From assembly GCA_963402885.1 (NCBI GenBank), contig OY727099.1:20727001-20791000 (forward strand): DNA of 64,000 bases, given 5' to 3'. This DNA is from Antedon bifida (lineage: Eukaryota; Echinodermata; Crinoidea; Comatulida; Antedonidae). A model generated the notes under the pieces. The model worked only from the letters and a program-made list of their open reading frames with translations, was not told the origin of the DNA and did not search any database. Position numbers and translations under genes: made by a program. Of this stretch, positions 1 to 11,973 are shown piece after piece; position 1 is the first letter of the stretch, and every line of letters starts with the position of its first letter.

Positions 1-3000
1 GTAAAACACCATCGATATCACTGAGATCATTATTGTTAATATATAGCTCTTGTAGTTCAACGTTATCTCTTACATCATAGGCTTTGATAACTGTATTCAT
101 TCTCTCACCTGATAGTTTACAATCATTCATGTAAAGTTTACGCAGTTGAGGTGATTTATGCAAGAAAGTACCCAGAAAAGTACCATTGATGTCACTGAAA
201 TCATTATTCCAAATATATAGCTCTTGTAGTTCATAATGATCTCCTGCGTCATAAGCTGTTATTATTGTATTCATTTTCTTGCCTGATAATTTACAATTAT
301 CCAAAGAAAGTGTTAGTAGTTTAGGAGACGTACTCAAAAAAGTACCCAATGAATTACCATCCATATCTCTCATATCATTATCTCCAATATAAAGCTCTTT
401 TAACTCAGACGTATATCCTCCATAAGATCTGATAACTTCATTTATTTGTTCTCCTGATAAATTGCAGCTATGCATTAAAAGTTTAATCAGTTTCGGACAC
501 TTACTCAAAAAAGTACCAAGTAAAGTACCTTCAATACTACTGAAATCATTACCCAACATATAAAGCTCCTGTAATTCTAACCCAACTCCTACATATCCCC
601 TCATCATTTTATTCATTATTTCACCTGATACTTTACAGTAAAACATGCTAAGAGTATGCAGCTTACGAGACCTACCCAAAAAAGTACCTAATAAAGTACC
701 ATTAATGTCACTGATGTCATTATTCCCAATATAAAGCTCTTGTAAATCTAAATTATTTTTATACACTGTCATTATTTCATTCATTACGAGCCCTGATAGT
801 TTGCAATCATGCATGACAAGTTTACTAAGTTTAGACGACTTATCCAACAATGTACCCACAAAAGTACCGTTAATGTCACTGAGGTCATTTTTCATACTTG
901 TACAATTTGGTAGTTCTAACTCTCTTTTGTGATATTCTCTTCTCGTTTCATTCATTAACGCAACAGGTATTTTATAATCCTTTGATTTTAGCATATCTAG
1001 CTTAGAGGATTTACTCAAGGATCTATCCATTATAGTACTATTGATGACACTGATATCACTATTGTCATGCATATCAATTATACATAATTTAGGAGAGTTA
1101 CAGTATCCATTGAATACAGTTCCTTGTATGCCACTGATATCATTCCCAATATTAAGCTCTTGTAATTGTAATTCATCACCTTTATATATTTCGAATATTT
1201 TATTCAATACATTACCGGATAATCTGCATGCATGTATGTCAAGTATACTCAGTTGAGAAGACTTACTCAAGAAATTGCCTAGTAAAGTACCATTAATGTC
1301 ATTGATATCATTATTCCCAATATTAAGCACTCGTATTTCTGTCTTATCTGCTATATACGCTCTCATCATTTTGTTCATTATGTCACCGGATAGTTTACAG
1401 TCATGCATATCAAGTTTAATCAGCTTATGACAATTACACAAGAAAGTACCAAGACGAGTACCATCAATGTCACTGAAATCATTTTTCTCAATACAAAGCT
1501 CTTGTAATTGTAACATACTACCTGAAGACACTTTCATCATATCATTCATTACATTACCTGTTAGTTTACAATCATGCATGTCAAGTCTAAGTAGCGTAGG
1601 AATATTAATCAAAAAAGTACCAAGTAATGTACCATTTGCGTCACAGAGATTATTTTCAGCTATATTGAACATTAACATCGTTGGCGTATCTCCCTCATTA
1701 TACTCACTAATGTCATTCAATACTTTACCTGATAGATTGCAATGCATCATTTCAAATGAAATATAAAAAGGGGACATTATCATTAAAGATTGCAGTAATT
1801 TGGGCTCGATGTTAATGAGATTATTATTGTTGATATTGAGGCTGTTTATTATCAACACGCCATCCATTTTAATCCACTCTCTAATCATGTCATTCATTAC
1901 TTCACCTGATAGATTGCAATTACGTATGTCGAGTGTATGTGTAAAAAAGTATGCAATGTGTGCAAGAGTTCTTCCTTTATCACATGGTAACGTATTACAA
2001 AATGTAGTCAAATCCCCCTCGTTAAGATTTAGGCAAGCCTGTTGCCTTATAAGATCTATAAAATGACAATCACTAACTTTGTTTGAACTAATAAATTCAA
2101 TAAATCTGGTTAATGATTTTGAAACAATAGGCATATACTTAGGTTGGTTGAAATCCAAACTGCCCATATAATCCGTTAAAGCCTCGTTTACACTATCATG
2201 ATGTTCATGTTTAACGAATTGCAAGTAATGTATCAACGAACGATAAGTTGCTATGTTTTCTGTAAGCCAATGCTTTAGAAATTTACCTGCATCAGCACCA
2301 AGAAAGCCAACTGAAAAAATGTTTGCCATAATTAAATGCGAACGTTCTGTTACTACCTTCCACTCAATTTCATTTGTCAAACATTTTCTTTTACAAACAA
2401 TGTATAAATAAAACCCGACTAATGCTTCTAGTATTAATTTATGCGTAGGAATGTACATTTGACAATCGGTTTTTAATTTTGTATCTAATGGTTTTTTATA
2501 AACAAATCCCAGTTCAAGGGCCAGCTTGTTATATTTCAACACATCGTTTTCTTTAATTGGAAGTCGATTTTCTTTTAAACTATCAAGCATACACTTTCCC
2601 AATGAAAACATTGCATCTTCATATTCTGTTGGAATATTTTCAAAACCAAATTTTAAATCAAAGCCTCTTTGATGTTTTGCAATGTATTGCTTCAATACAC
2701 AGCAAATGATTTGTTTAAAAACGTCAGCATTACTTAATGGAAGTGATTCAGTCTCTTCCCAAATAATACAAACTAAAATGAGTAACAAAGGATTTTTGCA
2801 CAATTCATGTGGAAAAATATTTTTTTCACTTTCTAATTTCTGTTTAAGGGCATTACGCAATTTTGGATCTTCAATATGATGTTCAATATACTTTCCAATG
2901 GTATCTTGGTTAAATCCTTTTACTGTCACATGTAAACCACACCTTCCTATGAATTCATCTGTGTTTTTTGATCTTGATGTAAGTAGCACAACACTCTTTC

Positions 3001-3567
3001 TTAATGTCTTACCCGTAAATAGATCTAACAAGCTATCCTTTTTACAACGTAATTCATCTAAACCATCTAATAACAACACAATGTTGTTAGCATGTTTGTC
3101 TACATATTTTCTAATTAACTTAGTTTCAAGATCGGTCTTCCAACTGAAGTCTTTTAGCTGTTTTTCGATCAAATCAAAAATAGTGTCGTGTTCTTCTAAA
3201 TCGCTAACGTTCAATAAAAATATAATTTTACCTTTAAACGGAATGGGTTCTTCAAGAGATGTGCTTTTGTATGCTAAATACTTTAATAAAGTAGTTTTAC
3301 CAATGCCAGCCTCACCATCTATGAGAACTTTACAACCACTTGCTGATTTGATAGTAGATAGTAATGCTGCGAGTGTTGTTTCACTAGTTGTGTGATTGGT
3401 GCCTTTCATATTGTTATATCCTATGATTTCCAAATCCAACTCAGTGAAGACGTCTTTAATGTCGACGGTGTGTCTGCTTATCATTATTGCTGCTGCAGGT
3501 GTAAATATCCTTTCACTTTCGAACAGTTCCTTTTGTTTTTTAAGCAGATATGATTTTATTTTTTTTG
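1..3567 (-). CDS. NLR-A main exon: NACHT-LRR receptor, C-terminus beyond the left edge
   Basis: Reading the minus strand from 3567 I find one frame open to base 1 (about 1,190 codons), so the exon continues outside the window. The intron ends TATTACAG at 3568 and the exon starts in phase 1. A NACHT NTPase follows: Walker A GEAGIGKT at about residue 84, Walker B LLLDGLDEL at about 164, then a sensor-like VVLLTSRS. A winged-helix/superhelical segment precedes about 12 double LRRs of roughly 57 residues, with consensus LQELYIGNNDISDINGTLLGT then a CKLSG half, like ribonuclease-inhibitor LRRs. By family knowledge the NACHT domain binds ATP and oligomerises when the LRRs sense ligand, in the cytosol. 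The frame is clearly homologous to NLR-B but its LRR units are more diverged from one another. I infer that its N-terminal DED lies on the exon at 20355-20906. No break is visible. Confidence 0.93.
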
Positions 3568-3817
3568 CTGTAATATAAAAAATATTAAATTATATTATTA
3601 CTTGGAAACCAATATTGTGTTGTTTATTCATTCGTTCGTTTATTCAACCAATCAACTTTTGTAACTTTTTATTTTTACTTGCATTGTTTTTCCTAATTAA
3701 ATATTATTTAAAGGGTAATGTGTTTCAGAGCCTCGGCTAGTTGCATAACCCATTTTTGTATAAAATACCATTTTTTTCCGTTTATTATGATAATTTAGGT
3801 TACACTTACACAGAATA

Positions 3818-3890
3818 AATTCTAAACTGCCCGGTGATATACTGAAATTTAATTAATTAATTTGTAACGACTCGAACCCGGAAAGATGAA
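3818..3890 (-). repeat. tRNA-derived SINE fragment
   Basis: It shares its 3' body (plus strand CGGTGATATACTGAAATTTA then AATTAATTAATTTG) with the SINE at 27341-27447. A B-box-like GGGTTCGAGTCG is readable on the minus strand. The 5' half is lost. Confidence 0.6.
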
Positions 3891-5331
3891 GGCATATTAT
3901 TTGATCTCTGGTGCGCGTGCGTACAATTGAGGGACTAGTGCTGTTCCGCCGTACCACGTCGAGAGTGTTAAAGAGTCGCTAAATATAGAGGTTTTTGCAA
4001 TTAAAATGCCATAAAAGCAATAAAAATAGTGAAAAGGGGGCAGAAATGATAACAAGATTAAAATGTACCTTCATAAGCGAAAGCAACATCAATGCTATTC
4101 TATAGATCTACGGGACACCTATAGGACCCAACAAAGCGTGGACCCCTTAATAGGAATTTCCCCCAAATAGGTATTGATCCGCGGCGTTTCTCTTCGTTTC
4201 TTTCAGAGTACCACCTGAATTAGGATGTCCTAATATACAGTATAGTACATTTCTAATAATATCTGTATATTACACAGCTAAAAGAGTACCCTTAGCAATT
4301 TCAATGACCAATCTCAATTCTATAATAATTCTAAATAATTAAAAACTGATTTCTTTCAAAGTTTTAACATGAATAGGCACTACAATAAAAGACATATCTA
4401 CAACATTCATATCAACTTTTAGCATTCGTTACCATGTAATGTTTTTTCACAGATTTCTTAGTCCAAAAGCACATACAGTAGGCCTATCTGCATACTTACA
4501 TACTTATTTTAAACAAAACAACTTGCATTATAAAGTGTTTTTTTTTTATCATTGGTGTAAACAACACAGTAATGAGTTCTGTTTAAAACAGAAAACAATT
4601 TAAAAAATGGAGTTTGGTTGATACTATTATTTTAAAAAGGGGTGTTTTTCAATTTAATTTTTTTTTATAAAAGTATACATCATAATCGAACCTATAACTT
4701 CCAAAGTGTTGTTTTTACTTAATTTATTTACTGTATTTTGATGGAAATGATAGGTTTATCAAAAAATCTAATTGTTTACCTTAGCAACTGTATCTATGCG
4801 TAACTAAGAAAAAGAAAAGGTAAAAAAAAATTCATGAATGCAAATAATTGATTGCATTCAAATAAGGTATGCCTACTAATAACCTACAAATTTTTATTTG
4901 TATAAAATTGATAGCCTATGAAAATTATCACAATATCTAAATTTGACATATAATATTACTATAACAACTGTTGCTATGCATAACTAAGGAAAAAATGTGG
5001 GGTTTTCATAAATACTATTAATAATTTATTACATAACACTTCTTCTGAATCCAACAATCGCATGAACAAGTCTGATTTTCTGCTTATATTATGATATATG
5101 TGACTATTTAATTAAAAGTTGTTTATTTTTGTTAATTTCTGCATTTATTTGTCTCATTTAATATTAAGTTTCTACTGTATACTTATTTGGAGCTCGATGC
5201 AGTATTCTTTTTTTTTCTTTTATTATCTTTTATTAATATCATCTAAACAAATTTTTATTTTATAGTAAAATTAGTAAAACCATCAAATTGACAAGGTAAA
5301 AATGATTAAAGTAATTTGAAAATACTAATTA

Positions 5332-5803
5332 AAGCCTGGTTTCCATAAAGCCCGGCGCACACTAGAGCTTCCGGCTGAGCCAACGGGCACGAGTAACACT
5401 TGCTTCACAGTGTGCGCCGGGGATTTCGTGAGGAATCGGCCACGCGTGCCGCTGAGGAAAATATCTATCGTGTTTAATATTTTTTGGCACGCGTGCCATT
5501 TTCCTCAAGTGTGCGCCGAACGTGAGCTTCCTGCTCACTAAAAAATTCCACTGCGCATGACATGTTCTGATTTATTATGATATTTCAGCGCGTGCTGTAT
5601 AGCGTAGTAAGTAATTATCCAATCAGAAAATCGCGTACTGAAGGCGTTTAGTGTGCGTCCGATAGAACGCGATCATAGTTTGCGGCAAATTTTTTAGTGA
5701 GCCAAGTGTTACTCGTGCCAGTTGGCTCAGCCGAAACCTCTAGTGTGCGCCGGGCTTAACATCGCTACACGACAGAGCGTAGCGATTTTATGGAAACGCT
5801 AGA
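5332..5803. mobile_element. Two nested MITE-like DNA elements
   Basis: The inner element, about 5348-5757, has terminal inverted repeats of 50 to 60 bp beginning AAGCCCGGCGCACACTAGAG and continuing through a GGCTGAGCCAAC motif. It sits inside a second, shorter inverted structure whose ends read CCTGGTTTCCATAA on the left and, in reverse, CTAGCGTTTCCATAA on the right. No coding capacity is seen, so both are nonautonomous. The superfamily is not determined. Confidence 0.7.
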
Positions 5804-6358
5804 ATTTATCGGGGATCTAGTACGCGAGCGCTAAATATTCTTTGGTACGCGTATACAAAATCGGCAAAGTTGAACATAGTAGTATCAAAGAATTTATAAC
5901 ACAAGAATCTCCTGTTCGTCTGAAGCGCGTAACAATTTCGAAAGGCATTGTGGGATAGAATAGAGCTAATGGGTGGCGCCATTGTGAGCCATGGAGTAGG
6001 GCGCCCGCATCAAATTAGAAAGTCAAAATCATACAGGGGATCTGCTAATAGTCTAGGGGTGGGGGGGGGGGGGTGGTAAAGTAATTGACTTCCTAGTTTG
6101 GAGGGGGCGCTGCTCCATGCTGTGAAATGGCGTCGCCCAGTTTGACCTTTTAACCCTGTACTTCTGATACTGTGTTTTGAATGCAAATTGAAGAACAGGA
6201 GATTCTTGTGTTATAAGTTCTTTGATAGTATATAAGGATGTCGTGGCATCTCTTAGATATTCGTGTCCACTCAGTTGATCTAGTATTGGTCTAGTGGCAC
6301 GTATCAATATATTCATTATCATTGAAGTTTGATTCAATTAAAACAAATGAATGTATAC

Positions 6359-6466
6359 CTTCTTTTGTTTTCCGTTTACGGTGTTTCGTTTTCCGTCTAC
6401 CTCGATGTCTTTTCTTTTTGGGTTTCGTTTCACTGCTACAACTGGAATCACTATTTGAATCGGAAT
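6359..6466 (-). CDS. NLR-A basic linker exon (copy 1), NLS-like
   Basis: On the minus strand a good acceptor (pyrimidine run, TTTTAG) precedes 108 nt that end GAAG followed by GTATAC. The exon enters and leaves in phase 1, the same phase as the DED-exon donor and the NACHT-exon acceptor, so it can be included or skipped without changing frame. It encodes 36 residues: a serine/aspartate start (SDSNSDSSCSSE) then KKKRHRGRRKTKHRKRK, which looks like a strong nuclear localisation or nucleic-acid/acidic-lipid binding cluster. It lies between the DED exon and the NACHT exon. Its use is inferred from splice signals and phase only; no transcript evidence is available. A near copy lies at 7915-7998. 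Confidence 0.68.
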
Positions 6467-6659
6467 CTAAAACAAAATATTAAAAAAATATTAATATTGC
6501 TTGTTTTTTTAATATTGGTAATAGGTAACAAACTGCCTAGCTTTTCATTTGGGTTAATATTCCGTTTACTACACCCATGGTTAATGTATTTCAATGAATG
6601 ATTAAAGATTTATTTTACCACTGAAAAATATTTTGTTATCCTTTTTTGTTGTTGAATAT

Positions 6660-6860
6660 GTCATTTTAATGTCACATAATAGTTATTCACTTTAACCAAA
6701 TGGGTTCTTTACCTGAAAAATCATAATTTAAAAGTATATATGTATATCAGACAATGAGTTTTTAGTTAAAAATTTCTACAGCAATTAATAACTTTGTCAT
6801 AACTACAAAATGTGTCTATTCAAAGTCATGTCTTTGGAGGGCAATACATCTTTACTTATT
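6660..6860. repeat. MITE family remnant (ends ..ACAATACATCTTTA type)
   Basis: It shares ATAATAGTTATTCACTTT and an end reading GGGCAATACATCTTTA with the better copy at 36437-36790. It is truncated and diverged. Confidence 0.45.
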
Positions 6861-6943
6861 TGTTTAAAAAAAATTGTAATGTTAATTGCTTTATCTTTAG
6901 GTATCAACTTTAAAATATTGATTCCAATTAATTTCTTAACTTA

Positions 6944-7210
6944 GTTACTAAACAACTTTGTGCGAAGATTGAAAATGATATTTTAACAGTATTTGCTAGT
7001 CGTAAGATAGGTGACACCTTAAACCCAAAAGAAATGAAACTCAGAATCATTAATTCACAATGCGTTGTGTACAAATTTCAATGTGGTTTGTGTGATGCAA
7101 ACTATGTCGGTTACACTTGCCGACACCTTTACAAACGCATTAATGAACATAACAAAAGTATTATAGGCGATCACCTAAAACAACATGGCATAACTGGTGA
7201 TATCTCATAA
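6944..7210 (+). mobile_element. Penelope-like element fragment: GIY-YIG endonuclease end
   Basis: The plus strand encodes about 88 residues, ending in TAA at 7208-7210, with KIGDTLNPKE, CVVYKFQCGLCDANYVGYTC and HLYKRINEHNKS. The CxxC-anYVGyT-R-L-RI-EH pattern is the C-terminal GIY-YIG nuclease of Penelope-like retroelements, which nicks target DNA during integration. Only this 3' coding end is present; the reverse transcriptase is absent, so it is a truncated relic. It sits in the NLR-A intron in antisense orientation to the gene, between the two duplicated basic exons. Confidence 0.78.
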
Positions 7211-7786
7211 TACTTTACTTATTTGGAGGTCGATGAAGTATCTGATTCTTTTTTCTTTAATTATCCTTAACTAATATCATCTAAAAAATACTTTTTGTAA
7301 AGTTAGTAAAACCACCAAATTGGCATTGTACACAGTATTAAGTAATTTGAAAATACTAACGAAATAGGTTCTCTAATTTTGTCACAAATAATAATAGTTA
7401 TTATTTATAGCGCCCAGCGTAGGTTTTCCCGGTTGGTTGTTATCTTCAGCTCGACGGTAACCCGTTTTAGTTGTTGACTTATTTATAATAACAATATTTA
7501 TTATTTTTAATTAATAATTATTTTCAATAAATATTATTGTGTTTGAAATAAAAAGCATAATAAAAAACAATAAAGCGTGTTTCTTCTTGAGTGAGCTTAC
7601 AGCCTTCTGACTAATAGTATCGAGAACATTGTTCGGGTTGCTCATTTTAGTAATAGGCTACGAACCCGGGTTTGAATAAGATATAAACACTTTCCTAACA
7701 CTAACGGGGTTGTTTTTGGCAGTGTAAAAGTAGTATATAGGTAAAAAACTGCCTTATTTTTAATCTTATTGATATGTTAACATATA

Positions 7787-8070
7787 AAGAGGTCGTGGTA
7801 TCTCTTAGATATTCGTGTCCACTCAGTTTAAAAGTCTATTATTGGTCTAGTGGTACCTATCAACTTATCAATTATTATTGAAATTTGATTCCATTAAAAC
7901 AAATGAATGTATACCTTCGTTTGTTTTCCGTTTACGGTTTTTCGTTTTCCGTCTACCTCGATGTCTTTTCTTTTTGGAATCACTGTTTGAATCGGAATCT
8001 AACAAAAAAATATAACAAAATATTAATATTGCTTGTTTTTTAAATATGTTTAATAGGTAACAAACTGCCT
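7787..8070 (-). repeat. Duplicated exon-plus-flank block (partner 6225-6500)
   Basis: Both intron flanks of the 7915-7998 exon match the flanks of the 6359-6466 exon. TCTTAGATATTCGTGTCCAC and ACAAATGAATGTATACCTTC occur in both, and both continue past the acceptor into similar AT-rich sequence ending near GGTAACAAACTGCCTAGCTT. The linker exon was therefore duplicated as a genomic block, not converged upon. Confidence 0.85.
7915..7998 (-). CDS. NLR-A basic linker exon (copy 2), NLS-like
   Basis: The layout matches the exon at 6359-6466. The acceptor is TTTGTTAG, and 84 nt in phase 1/1 end GAAG before GTATAC. It encodes 28 residues: SDSNSDS then KKKRHRGRRKTKNRKRKTNE. Compared with copy 1 it lacks 8 codons of the SSCSSETKP part, exactly in frame. 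Both copies keep splice sites, phase and basic cluster while the flanks have diverged, which argues for use as alternative or additive linkers. Function (nuclear targeting or charged tether) is inference. Confidence 0.65.
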
Positions 8071-8390
8071 AGCTTTGCTTATCCGGTGATCATTTATTCA
8101 AGTAAATCTATAAGTAATAAATAATATCAATAAAACCAGGTAAGGTAGGATGGAATTTAGATGAGATTTGAAAAACTGAAATAAATAAGCATTCACATAA
8201 TATAACGATTTTTATTATATTTGCCGCTATCAATTAAAAGGTTACCGTACTGATTTAAGTCGATAGTTTAGTAATCTAATGTTGGTGTAATGAGTTTTCG
8301 TTAGAAGATTGCAGAAAAGTTATAAGTATGCGGCAAGTTTCTAGTTTATTTACATATTGGTATAGTGCCACCATAATTTTTTTAACATAC

Positions 8391-8432
8391 CTTCAGTAAG
8401 TTTTCTTTTTGGTTCACTGCACAACCTGGAAT
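8391..8432 (-). CDS. NLR-A small linker exon (copy 3)
   Basis: These 42 nt on the minus strand lie between an acceptor AATTTAAG and a donor GAAG followed by GTATGT. The phase is 1/1, as for the other linker exons. It encodes 14 residues, including CSEPKRKLTE. It resembles the middle of copy 1 (CSSETKPKKK) with a much shorter basic part. The acceptor has a weak pyrimidine tract, so usage is less certain. Confidence 0.5.
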
Positions 8433-8879
8433 CTTAAATTTTCAAAAAGAAAAACTAATGCTATTACATAACTACTGTACTACATAGTCTATAAAATTGA
8501 GGAGTAATAACATTTATATAGCGCCAATTCCTAAAATATAAAAACCCTTTGCACGAGTTTAAATGTATATTACTTAGTAAATGCATCTATTTTGTTGACT
8601 TTCGACTGATAGGTATTTGGTACATAATACTGTTATTGAAGATTATCGGTCATTATCGCACAGTAGATTACAACAAACTGCCTTATTGTTTCTTTAGTTG
8701 ATTTTTATGCTTTATGGATTTCATCACATCTTTAGTTAATAAATACGCATGTGAAAATGTCTCAATCCAATCTGTTGATAGCCCATTATTGGTCAGGATT
8801 TCAACGTATTAATGTAATCATGACATTGAAGTTTAAACATTATTATTATTTTGTTATTATATTAAAATTATATTTAAAT

Positions 8880-8937
8880 CTTTCTCTTTTCCATTTAGGT
8901 TTACTGCTACAATAGGGAAAACTCTTTGAATAGGAAT
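8880..8937 (-). pseudogene. Decayed relative of the basic linker exon
   Basis: After an acceptor ATTTTAG on the minus strand, the sequence follows copy 1 codon by codon (SYSKSFPYCSSKPKWKRER against SDSNSDSSCSSETKPKKKR). The usual GAAG-GT donor is missing. An alternative phase-1 donor GTAAAC exists inside it, after about 33 nt. It is either a dead copy or one using the new donor. Confidence 0.45.
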
Positions 8938-9960
8938 CTAAAATGTTAAAAAAAAAAATAAATTCTTCCGAGTCAACAGTACTAAGGAAGAAACGTTTGT
9001 GTCTATGTGTTTCACTTAAATTAGTTTAGTAGTTTAGATCGGTCTGCCTCATAGGTTTATTGCATATGTGTTTGTGTAGGATGATCATGCAGCTAACGAT
9101 TTATGATCTACTTAGAGTACGTTTGTATTTAACGATTACCCAATTAGGTGTATGGTTTTCGGCCGGCCGGGGCGGACCCCTCTGGGATTCACCCAGAGGT
9201 ATTCAAGAAATAACTCAGAGAGGGCGCATGTCACAACAACATCACGTGACTATGCCATGATCAGTGTCGGCAAACCAAGCTAACACCACTACCTTAAAAA
9301 AGTGCGATGCTAACGCACGAAATGTTGGTAAGTTTCAACGTTTATTTTCACCTTCATGAAAAACGAAAATTTGATTTCAAAAATATTTTGGGAAGAAGAT
9401 GAATTTTTTCAATTTCAACCTCGTTATATTAGGTGTGGGGTTATTGTGTTCCAGGGCGAGGCATTCACTTCATAGCCGTCTTAACACGAGCACTATATAC
9501 TTTCGCTGAGCACAATTTCCCACCTCCACCCCTTACTCCATCCGTATTAGGACACGATTTCTGGAGTATTGCCTTTTTGGCACCTACTATCGAGCATTTA
9601 TCATTATATCATTTATATCTAACTTTATATGATTGATGTTAACTACGATGTTTAACTAATTTTAGCTTCCCGTTAAGTTATATCTATCTATGTCATCAAT
9701 TAATTTACTGTAAACAGATGTGATATTTATAAGTATCATCTGTACTTATAGCACAGGTATGCAATTAGCACCCTGTGTGATAACCACAGTATCCTGTGTA
9801 TAACCACGCCCAATATTACTAATCATTTTATACTAGTAGATTAGAATACGTTTAGTTACTTTCACTTGTACATTGAACATCGAACAATAAAGATCATATT
9901 ATTATTCAACTACGTCTCGTGTATATTTTAAAAGTTTACATTTACTAACAACACTACGGT
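8938..9960. other. Intron stretch without recognised gene
   Basis: Short open frames near 9060 and 9433 show no recognisable domain. The stretch from about 9719 has long-terminal-repeat-like composition with an AATAAA just before the Gypsy relic, but I cannot fix its ends. Confidence 0.4.
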
Positions 9961-11023
9961 ATTTTGATGTAAATAAAGATGTAGTTTTGAGTGTTGATAG
10001 CTGAAGCACCGGAACGGAGGTTGTAATATTACAAAATAATCCCCCTGTTGCTTATGCTTCTAAATCGCTAACGAAAACACAACAAAATTGGGCTCAAATT
10101 GAAAAAGAATTAGCCGAAATAGTGTAGTATTTGGATGTAAAGAATTCCATAACTATATTTTGGTCGCAAGATTATTGTGGAATCCGACCACAAACCACTG
10201 GAAGTAATTTTCAAAAAACCATTATATACCAGCCCAATGAGACTACAAAAAATGTTATTACAACTACAAAGATATGATCTAGAGGTTAAATATGTGAAAG
10301 GTAAACATTTTATGTAGCAGATGCTTTAAGCAGAAAGTATTGTATCTGAACCTGAGTCTAATGACGATATACCTGTATTCATGGTAAAATCGTTGCCCAT
10401 AACGAAAGAAAGGTTAATTGAGCTAAAAACAGAAACCAAAAATGATGATGAACTTGTAGTACTTAGACAACAGATACTAGCAGGTTGGTCAAACAAATGT
10501 AGTACAGTAGACAAACGAATTAAAAAATATTGGACATTCAGAGATGAATTAATAGTTGAAGGTGATATCCTATTTAAAGGAAATTTAAAGTAATTATTCC
10601 ACAAGGATTTAAGAAATATTTACTTGAAAAAATTCATAGAGCACATCAAGGTGTTGACAAATATAAAATGTTAGCTAAGGATGTTGTATTCTGGATAGGA
10701 ATGTCTTATAATATTACAAAATATGTTGAAAATTGTTTTATCTGTAATAAATTGAAACATAAGCAAACGAAAGAACCAATGATTGTTCCCAAAGCCGACT
10801 AGACCATGGCAAAGGGTTGGATCAGATTTATTTCATATTAATGGTAATGATTACATGTTGTTATTATTCTAGTTTTATTGAAGTGAATAAGTTGTCCACG
10901 CCAAGTGTCAAAATAATAGAAAACTGCAAACAGCATTTTGCTAGATATGGCATCCCAGATACATTTGTATGAGATAAGGGACCTCATTATCGTAGTGAGG
11001 AGTTTAAACACTTTTCTAAACAA

Positions 11024-11780
11024 GGCCAACAGCCATTAAGTCGCGTGCTACAATGCATAGTGATACCGGATCGACAGACAGACAGACCGACAGACAGACC
11101 GACCGACCGACATAGTGAACTATACTGACCGAAATTACTGAACATGTTTAAAAATGTTGAAATGTTTAAAAACATTTATATTTTTTTAATTTACACGTGC
11201 GTAGCCTGTCACTTTTGACGTGCTCGTATGACGTAATTTCGAGTTGAAAAGTAAGTCAAGAAAACAGAAATCGGGCAAAAAGAGTGCGCAATAACATTTA
11301 ACGCGCAGTGCGCGCGCAAAAATCTGCGCACTCATGGCAATTTTGTAAACGCTTAAAATTGCCTGAAACGTACTCTTATTTCATCGAAAATAAATTTTGA
11401 AAATTTTAAGCGCGCGTACGCATGCGTTACATGCGCTACGCACGTAATTGTATTGCCATATGATGATTTATGCCCTGAAATTGATGAGTACCAAATTTTA
11501 TTTAATTGTGATTCATGGTTGTGAAGATATGATTACAAACGTGATTTCGTTAAATCGTGCGTAGACCGCGTAATTTTTTATTGCGCACCGTGAAAACATA
11601 ACCACATCGATTCCTGGCCATAAGGAATATTCTGTGAAAAATTGACATAGCTAGATTAAACTGATATCAAGATAAGGTCAGAAAGCGATAAAACGCATAG
11701 TGATACCGGACCGACAGACAGACAGACAGACCAACCGACCGACATAGTGAACTATAGAGTCGCGTCCACGCGACTGAAAA
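11024..11780 (+). mobile_element. Helentron-like nonautonomous element (long form)
   Basis: It starts GGCCAACAGCCATTAAGTCG and has a (GACAGACC)n-type microsatellite block near each end, each followed by CATAGTGAACTATA. It finishes with a perfect hairpin AGTCGCGT-CC-ACGCGACT just before its 3' end. About 560 bp of CG-rich, noncoding middle separates the two blocks. The left end carries one arm of the terminal hairpin (AGTCGCGTG). There is no target duplication, and it sits between an A and a T in the interrupted fossil. These traits match the HINE/DINE-1 design (Helitron superfamily), known from family descriptions; the assignment is inference. Confidence 0.55.
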
Positions 11781-11973
11781 TATGGATTTGAACACAGTCT
11801 TCACCTCACTACCCAAAAAGTAACAGAAAAGCTGAAAAACAGTTCAAATAATGAAAAATGTAATTGTTAAAACACAAAAAGAAAAAGGTGATATATATTT
11901 GGCATTACTGAATTATAGAAATACACCAATTGATGGTATGGATGCAAGCCCAGCCCAATGCTGTTTCAAACAA

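Larger units (their letters stand above)
3568..6358. other. NLR-A intron stretch with SINE and MITE copies
   Basis: No gene is seen. It is AT-rich sequence holding a SINE remnant near 3818-3890, nested MITE-like elements at 5332-5803, and an imperfect inverted pair. In that pair the arm around 5870-5920 is matched in reverse by 6180-6230, sharing AACACAAGAATCTCCTGTTC. A poly-G run lies at 6058-6074. I see no further convincing phase-1 exon here. Confidence 0.6.

Noticed and set aside
4045-4075. Another candidate linker exon ending ATGAAG before GTACAT on the minus strand
   Set aside because: No acceptor gives phase 1/1, and the pyrimidine tract is poor.
6053-6337. Minus-strand 94-codon frame ending in a proline run
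   Set aside because: The proline tail is the translation of a poly-C tract and the rest falls in an inverted-repeat arm.
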